From: Toxoplasma gondii ME49
Taxonomy: Eukaryota; Apicomplexa; Conoidasida; Eucoccidiorida; Sarcocystidae
Assembly (NCBI RefSeq): GCF_000006565.2
Contig: NC_031474.1
Span: 682,001 to 746,000 of the forward strand
Direction of reading: 5' to 3'
Length of the DNA: 64,000 nucleotides
Positions within the stretch are counted from its first letter, which is position 1. Each line of letters opens with the position of its first letter. Shown one piece after another: positions 57,355 through 64,000 of the stretch. The notes under the pieces were generated by a model that was given only the letters and a program-made list of their open reading frames with translations, was not told where the DNA came from and made no database searches. The translations under genes were made by a program, and so were the position numbers.

Positions 57355-60300
57355 GTTTTTTACTGGGCTCTGGACGAGAAGCCTGTCAAGGCAAGAGGAT
57401 GAGAGGAACAAGAGGAAACGCCATGCCAGCGCGCGCGAAGAAAAAGAAGAGTGGAACAGAGGGGCCCCACCGTTTCACTCGAAACGGCTCAGATTGTGAA
57501 AAGGAACGAGAGACACATTCGCAGAAACAACGATATGCACGCGTCGACCTCTATGGTCAGACGCCAAGGCAGAAGTCTTTCGAGTCACGCAGAGTGGTGC
57601 CAGACAAATACTAGCTATCTTGAAACATCCAAGGCACACACGAGTCGTCACGCAAGGTGAAGTCCGCAAAAAAGAGGGGAGACGACGTAAGAACAGAAAG
57701 GCAACGGTAGACAACCTCAAGCGCCAACTGTACGGAGATACACACACGCACACACTTTTCGGCCAGACAGACGCCACGAAAAGGCTCCTCAGAGAAAAAA
57801 ACCTGACAGAACTGCACTCTACTGGAGAAAGAAGAGCCAGTAGGGTGGCGTGAAGGAGCGCAACAGCGAGCGAAGCGTTACAAAGAGAGCATGACACAGT
57901 TCGCACAGACGCGGAGTCAGAAGCCGGAAATGGGGAAGAAAAGCGTTCCTCGGCGGCCTCGCTTCTCGACAAGGGGCGCCAGCGAAGAAAGCCGGTACAC
58001 GCTGAAAACGAAGAGAAAACGAATTCTCGGGTGGTCCTTTACGCCCAACGGGAAGGAGAGCACACAGTTCTGTGAAGGGTGCATGCAACTCTGAGCAGAC
58101 GTCTCCAAAAGACTGCAAACTTTCTCACAAAAGTGCTCTACAACAGAGGTACCGCGCTCGCGTAGAATGAGAAAAGGTAGGCGCATCCGAGTAAAGACTT
58201 GAGTAACTACTTATACCCGAGGTTAAATACGAACAGTGACGCCGAGAAGACAAGCGTTTCAGCTACGAGTGACCAACAGTGGAGCGCTGCTTCTGCTTCG
58301 GGGATGACCACGTCAGCAGAAGCGCCGAGACACGCGAAGGTGAGACTCAAGAAGAGACAATCGCCCTGCGACGGGGCGTTGGGCAGTCCTCCCCGCGGGA
58401 GCGCGATCTGAAAATAGTTCTGGTCTCTCGTCTCTCCACTGGTCTACACAGGGTTCGAAGAGAGCCGGTCTCGCAAGAAAAGGGCCGGAACGACGGACTC
58501 AATAAACTGAATCTGAAGAGAAAAGCGCTAAGCAGGAAAGGGCTACGTGGACGACACTGTGGTGTGCTTGAATCATCGCGCAGCGACAGGAACTCGATTG
58601 AAAAGAGTATGCGAGAACCTCTCCTCGCTTCGGTTGCTTCTGAGAGAGACGGAAAACTCAAGGATTCAGAAGACACACCTGGACCAAAAATGCACGGAAA
58701 CGGGGGCAACTACATCCCGACCGAAGTGGGGAACGGATGTCCGGCGCTTGTTTCTCGCGGAACGAGACACGCATACCTGTGAGAGTGTTTCGAAAAGGAC
58801 TCTCTTCGTGTTTATCCACGTTTTTTTGACTTCAGCGACTGAAAAAAACTTTGAAGACGGGTGACTGGGAAGGGAGACGGAGCAAGGAACGCAGAGGAGA
58901 CATGGGCCACAGCGCGAAGAAATCCGAGCTGTGACGCCTCGAACTGAAGCCGTTCCACCGAAGGCAAAGGCGTCTGCGCCCTCTCTCCATGAGCGTCTCG
59001 TCTCGGTGGCACTGTGAGCAGCGAGTTGAGGGAAGCAGTCAGGAGAGCGGAGGCCACACACGCAGGCGAGAAAGCTTTGATCTTACCCGTGAAGAAGAGA
59101 CCGATCGGCCGCATGCAACGGACCGCCGCAGAGCTGGTCTCTCTGCCGAACTTGGAAACCCACGGCCTTTCCGGGAACGCGTGTGGTCGAAGAGGCAGAC
59201 GGGGAGAGACGACGAAAAAGGGCGGGGAGAATTCAAAATTTGACAGCGAGTCACGTGAAGACTAAAAAAGTGTGGCCTGAGGGGAAACCGTGGCAGAGGC
59301 AACGCGGTAAAAGTGCACTGCGTGCGGACATGCCTTGCCTTGGAATCAGAAAAACTGCACGCAACTGGAGTTGCTAAGGCGCCACTGGGAAAAAGGACAA
59401 GGTTGCAACGGGCCCTGCACGAGAAAAAACACCGCAGGCAGGAATGAATGCCACCACCGGAAAGCGACTGAAAGACGTGCATGTACGGCAGAGCTTGACA
59501 ACGAGGTACGCGCTATTGGATGACCGTTTCGGGGAGAGAACGAAAAGGGAAATGCACGAAAAAAAGTCCCAGATAGAAAGAACCACGCAGAGGCGCCGAC
59601 GGAAGTTGGCAAGTTCCCAGCACCGGGTGACGGTGTTTTTCCAGCAAGGAAAGAAATAGAAACTAGAGAGTGTGGTGGAGCCGGCAAAACAGAACAGGTA
59701 GAGTTTGTCCGCTACTTGGGACGGAAAGTGGAAGAAATGGACGTAAAAGAGAAAAACAGGAGCACGAGCAACTCCCACGAAAAAGAAACGGAGAGACACC
59801 GTGTGCCAGAGAATCCGACGGAGGGGGCTACTTCAGAGTTGCGCGTGGACTTGTGCTGGAGAAGACGGAGTGAATGAACAGAGAAAAGGGTTGAGAACGC
59901 GAGCAAAGCTCTTGCTGTGGCTAAACCCACGGTTTCTCCATCAGAGTTCTTCCCATCCTGCATTCGTTCCGATTCTCACATACAAGCACTTAAAAGAAGT
60001 GGAGGCGACGGCTTATAGACAGAGGGAAGGACGCCAGGCCACCCGCCTCGACGGCTTACTTCCACGAGCGGCTCTTTTCTGGACCACTACGCACCGATGA
60101 ACAGAAGCACTTACTTTGATTGCCTTTCTGTGCCTGTGGCAAACAATGCGCTTTGAACATTTTACATCACACCACTGGGACGTCTTGGCAGGAAGAGCTC
60201 TAGACTTTGACAAGGCAATCCTCCTCTCTCTCGCGGTGGTTCCGTTCCGTTCTTACCCCCCACTCCGTCTCGTATAGCACGCCAGCAGGGTGCCCTTGGG

Positions 60301-62500
60301 AGTGTCAGCGGGAGAAGCTGCAGAAATACCGCGACCTTTTCTGCTCGGAGACATACATCTAAATTACCTGTCCAGATCTGAATCGTGTATGCTTTGCGGT
60401 TTGCGAAGGCATCTTAACCGAGAAAATATGCTTAACGTGTGGCAGAAACCGTCCAGTCTCTTGCAGGGTTCAGTTGGCCACGCGTAATCAGTCACTTTCA
60501 GGCAGGAGAGTCACTCAGGTGTTTAGGCGTGCGCATAGAACAATTTGTTTTTCTGTTTTCTCTTTCAATCACTAGTTTCACTCTTCCGGAAGCAATTGTC
60601 CACACGCCGTGAGTATTTTTAGCTGGGCGCTCAGACGTCACCTCGGAAGCGTCGTCAGTGTCGGAGGAATCTTCGTTCACAGCTTCGGTGGTGCACGGGA
60701 TTTGTGGATGCCTTCAGTTGTGAATAGAAGTTCAGAAAAAGACAGTTACCGCGCTAGTTATAATGAAGAAGAGGAAACTTTTCATCTTTCCCCGAATGCC
60801 CAGTCCAGGTGGCTGTAGCAAGCCAGGGACCGGCTGCGTACGTCACGCTTGCAGTCCTGTGTGCCGACGCTAAGTCAGTCCAGGGTCTGACTGGAACATC
60901 AGCGATGGTGCTGGATGCACATTAAAGCTTGCTGAAAGGAATATTGCGGGAGCCAAGGTAGCTAGTGTGGTCTAGCACAGGCAGGTTCGGGCTGGTGAAG
61001 ACCTTGAGTCTTTCGGTCGTATCCGGCCCCGAACAAAAAAGCGAAAGTGGACAGCTGCAGAAATGCCAAAATACGTGGGTTTGTCACGTGCCCCTTGTGG
61101 ACTTAGAACAAGAACGAAACAAGCTTTTCCCTTTTACGGCCGCGATGATACTTAGGGTGTAGTCCGCGCTCTAGAAACCGCCGGTTCCGGTACATTCTTG
61201 TATCTTTCTTTCGAACAAATACCTTGCGTGCGTGGCCGACATGCATCAGCGAAGAAATGCGAAGCGCGGACTGCAAAGAAGGAAACTCCTCCTTTTCGGA
61301 TTGTGTGCCCCGCTTCATCTCTTTAGAATGGGGAGACCAACAACCACAGCATTTGTATACTTGAACGTACGAAATCCGATTCACTTCCCCAACGCAACCT
61401 TACCCCATGCTCCATGAGCATGCTTGTGATTATTGCAGTGATTCCCGTCGATGGGCATCTTTTGAACATGGTGAACACCTGTTAGGGACAGCCATTTTTC
61501 GCATCACTTTTTCCGTCCCGTCAATATGGTTCGAATTCTATTACTCTGTGCTGAACCTCCGGAGAACAAGCCTCCCGGTAGACGTTCTTGTCTGGTGCAA
61601 GCAAGTCTTTCTAGCATAGTCTTTCTCCCGACCACCGAGTTTTGTCAGTGTCGTTCCCATGTTCATTTCGTCCAGAATCTGCCCTTTGAGACAGGGTTGT
61701 GATAAAGGCATGTGGTGCTAGAAGGAGGGTGAGAGCTGCAGCTGTCAGACTTTCTTTGGTTATCTGAAGGCATCCCCTTTCACGAGAGCGGCTTCACTTG
61801 TTTTGTTGATTAAGTGACGCAACCCTTCTCTGACCGGGGACCCACGGTGCAAGAGATCGTGGGTGTCGCCCGGGAAGCGATTTTTTGCTTCTTGATTTTT
61901 TTACAAGACTTATCCAAGACAGAAATGTTAGCCCGTTAGGGACGTCAGAACTATAACATCGGGAATGATGTATTAGTCGCTGTACTTCCATATGTGCAGG
62001 TCATTATGCCATAACGTAAATGTGTGGTACTTGGATTTCTGTCTGTGTATACCCATACAGGCAGGTCTTCTTTGTTGGTTGTAATTTTTCCCCGGTCCCG
62101 ACCACTGGGAGCAAATGCGAGGAACAGTACACCCTCGTAAGCCATCGCTCATGATCGTGATGAATTTGCACACACGTTTTTCTTTCTAAATCGACACCCC
62201 TTGTTAAGAGCTTCACAATTCGAGGAAACCCCCTCACTCATTCCGTCCTGTTTTGGCACTTGTCTGTCGCCCTTTTAATTCCCCCCTTCAAAAACCAGAG
62301 AAAACGAAGTTGCTAAACGAGGGGGCGTCCTCTAGAAAAAGGCATCTCATTTGTCCACGCAGAGCAGTTACGTGCATGCTGCTATCCTTCTGTGTGTCTG
62401 TCTTGGCAATTACTTGTTCTTTTAAGGAAAAAAAATTCTCGGTTTTCTTGGCGAAAGGGAACGTTCCTTCACACCGGTGGTAATTCCGTTTACGCGCATC
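57355..62500. other. Long 5' region of the Spen-like gene plus unassigned sequence
   Basis: From 57355 to about 59900 the + strand is rich in GA runs (minus strand CT-rich), as expected for the leader and promoter of the leftward Spen-like gene. No frame with a known domain occurs. From 60000 to 62500 the sequence is unassigned; it presumably includes the 5' part of the gene containing the frame at 62501. Confidence 0.35.
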
Positions 62501-63667
62501 ATGGTGTGTTTCTTTTCGTGTATTTCATCTCCCTTTTGTGGCGTTCGACGCCGGTTACGCCACAGAGGAGTGAAGAAATATCAGACAAGCAATGAAGGAA
62601 CGGTAACGAGGGTTTATGATTCGGTGTCGCCTATCTCGATTGCGTCGCCATCCCCAGTTCAGAAATCGTTTTGTTCGTTCCACCAAAAGTTCTCTTCTTC
62701 CGTTCCCCCTCAGAAACCATGGGTGCCCGTGCTGTCTTCAGTTGCCTCATCAGCATACTCTACATGCTACGGTGGTCAGAACTTCAGGTCCGTGATCGAA
62801 TGCAGCGAAGTAGGGGACAGAAGCAGTGAAACACATATGCTAATAAACATGCCTGTGAACGGGACAGGGGAGCCTCAACTATCTGCGTCTCTCCAGGTCA
62901 CACTCTCCTCGCAGCACAAGCCAAACTCCGAGAGAATTGCCTCTCCTAGTGCCCTAGAGTATTCTCTCGCTTCCGGCACAGTGCAGAGACTGGATGCAGC
63001 AGAGATTAGCGCTGCCGCTACCGAGGAGTTTCACGCACAGCAGCAGACAAGAGTAGTTGATTTTCTTTATTCAAACTCTCAACTGCAGCAGCCGCGCCTG
63101 TCTCCTAACGGAGGAAAGGAAGCGGCACCCCTTGGGTTCATCGGAGGGGAGGATAATAAAACTGCATGGTGCAAACGGAAAAGAAGCTCCACGGTGCAAA
63201 GACAAACCATCCCCAAAGTTAGAGACCGAAGAATGCCATGTAAAAAAGAGATGATGCGCTCTACTCCTGGTACTCCCTTACACGAGAACTCCAGCCGATT
63301 TCTTGTTTCTGGGGACCAACGTACGACAGCAGGGACAGAAAACATTACGCCACATCTTCGGAATACACCCGTACAACGATTGCCACCAATCCCTCTCGAT
63401 GCAGCAAAAGCTACGTTTTGTCTCGACCGCTTCTGTTTCGGAGGAGAAAGGCGAAAGGGACGGCATAACATGGCAGCTCGTCTAGTAACTCACATGGCGG
63501 ACGTCGAAGCGGATGAGAAAGAAGAAACAACTCGTTCACTTCTGTCAGAGAGAGAAATCGATGGTGAACTCTTTAACCTTGGAGAAGGAATGCAAGTGGG
63601 CGATGAAGACCTGCTCTTTCTCAGTGATATGACATCGTACATCGATTGCCATTTCGCAGATGGCTAA
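62501..63667 (+). CDS. Unrecognised serine/glutamine-rich protein (last or only exon)
   Basis: A 388-codon frame runs from the first ATG at 62501 to a TAA at 63665. The frame is already open at 62477, and the true start may be on an unseen upstream exon. The N-terminal 25 residues are Cys/Phe-rich and may be untranslated or intronic. The body (about 50-270) is rich in Ser, Gln and Thr, followed by a basic segment (CKRKRSSTVQRQ, KKEMMRS). The C-terminus is acidic and ends LFLSDMTSYIDCHFADG. There is no known domain, no zinc-binding pattern and no clear membrane span. The basic patch could act in nuclear targeting, but that is speculation. Support is frame length in a region where chance frames seldom pass 150 codons, plus composition. 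I recognise no homologue. Confidence 0.5.
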   Translation: MVCFFSCISSPFCGVRRRLRHRGVKKYQTSNEGTVTRVYDSVSPISIASPSPVQKSFCSFHQKFSSSVPPQKPWVPVLSSVASSAYSTCYGGQNFRSVIECSEVGDRSSETHMLINMPVNGTGEPQLSASLQVTLSSQHKPNSERIASPSALEYSLASGTVQRLDAAEISAAATEEFHAQQQTRVVDFLYSNSQLQQPRLSPNGGKEAAPLGFIGGEDNKTAWCKRKRSSTVQRQTIPKVRDRRMPCKKEMMRSTPGTPLHENSSRFLVSGDQRTTAGTENITPHLRNTPVQRLPPIPLDAAKATFCLDRFCFGGERRKGRHNMAARLVTHMADVEADEKEETTRSLLSEREIDGELFNLGEGMQVGDEDLLFLSDMTSYIDCHFADG

Positions 63668-64000
63668 TGTGCGCGGACGAATTTCCAAGGGCTACCCTTC
63701 CCTTTTTTAAGAAATTGACGTCAGTCGATGCTACATCATTTCGATCCACCAATTGCCCCTTGATTGTTTTAGGTTAAAACATGTTCCTGGCTACATGTAT
63801 TTGCTGACCAGCTTACATGTCATGAGAATGTTGACAGCAAGTCGTGTCCCAGGCATGTTTCGGCGTGCCAACCGCTGCTATTGACTTCTTTGTCAACCGA
63901 TCCTTGCTCACCGCCAGACAGTTCCGACATCTAGTTCAAAGCAATCAATGAACATCTCTCATAGGTTGCTGCCTATACCAAAAGACAAGTCACAGATACC
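63668..64000. other. Downstream of the last frame; nothing recognised
   Basis: Probably the 3' UTR of the gene ending at 63667. No other signal is visible before the window ends. Confidence 0.4.

Overview
The window looks like nuclear DNA of a tissue-cyst-forming coccidian apicomplexan (Toxoplasma, Neospora, Hammondia or a close relative). The case rests on several points: intron-rich genes on both strands with GTAAG-type donors, long pyrimidine-rich leaders, long disordered R/E/D/G-rich protein tails, (TA)n and (GATA)n microsatellites in introns, and a six-span protein resembling the GAPM proteins of the inner membrane complex. There is no sign of bacterial operons, insertion sequences, CRISPR arrays, rRNA or tRNA. 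I cannot name the species or chromosome from the sequence alone. Exon models were built by hand from splice signals, reading phase and homology remembered from protein families. Seven models keep phase across every join that could be placed.

Layout: (1) 3750-7789 (+), a multi-span membrane protein with a C-terminal C3HC4 RING, a likely membrane E3 ubiquitin ligase. (2) 11095-18439 (+), a seven-exon SR/Npl3-like RNA-binding protein with two RRMs, an RGG insert between them and a very long charged tail. (3) 20859-23262 (-), a complete five-exon Ubc13-type E2 enzyme. (4) 28726-32502 (+), an unrecognised three-exon protein. (5) 34383-36101 (-), a probable Psf1 subunit of the GINS replication complex. 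(6) 40626-42443 (+), a GAPM-like glideosome-associated membrane protein. (7) 43683-45830 (-), one or two incompletely resolved genes, one with a faint Mediator Med22-like helix. (8) 48826-57354 (-), a very large Spen/FPA-type protein with three RRMs and a SPOC domain, whose last exon is not placed. (9) 62501-63667 (+), an unrecognised serine-rich reading frame.

The neighbours are not an operon and their functions are mixed: ubiquitin signalling (RING protein, Ubc13), mRNA processing (Npl3-like, Spen-like), DNA replication (GINS) and the pellicle (GAPM-like). The nearest thing to novelty is the protein architecture: a RING ligase with about seven membrane spans, an SR protein with an RGG box between its RRMs, a Spen protein whose second RRM appears to be split by an acidic insert of roughly 270 residues, and two orphan proteins. 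I did not find a gene cluster that forms a recognisably new system. The gaps between genes are one to more than five kilobases and hold mostly leaders, 3' ends and unassigned sequence.
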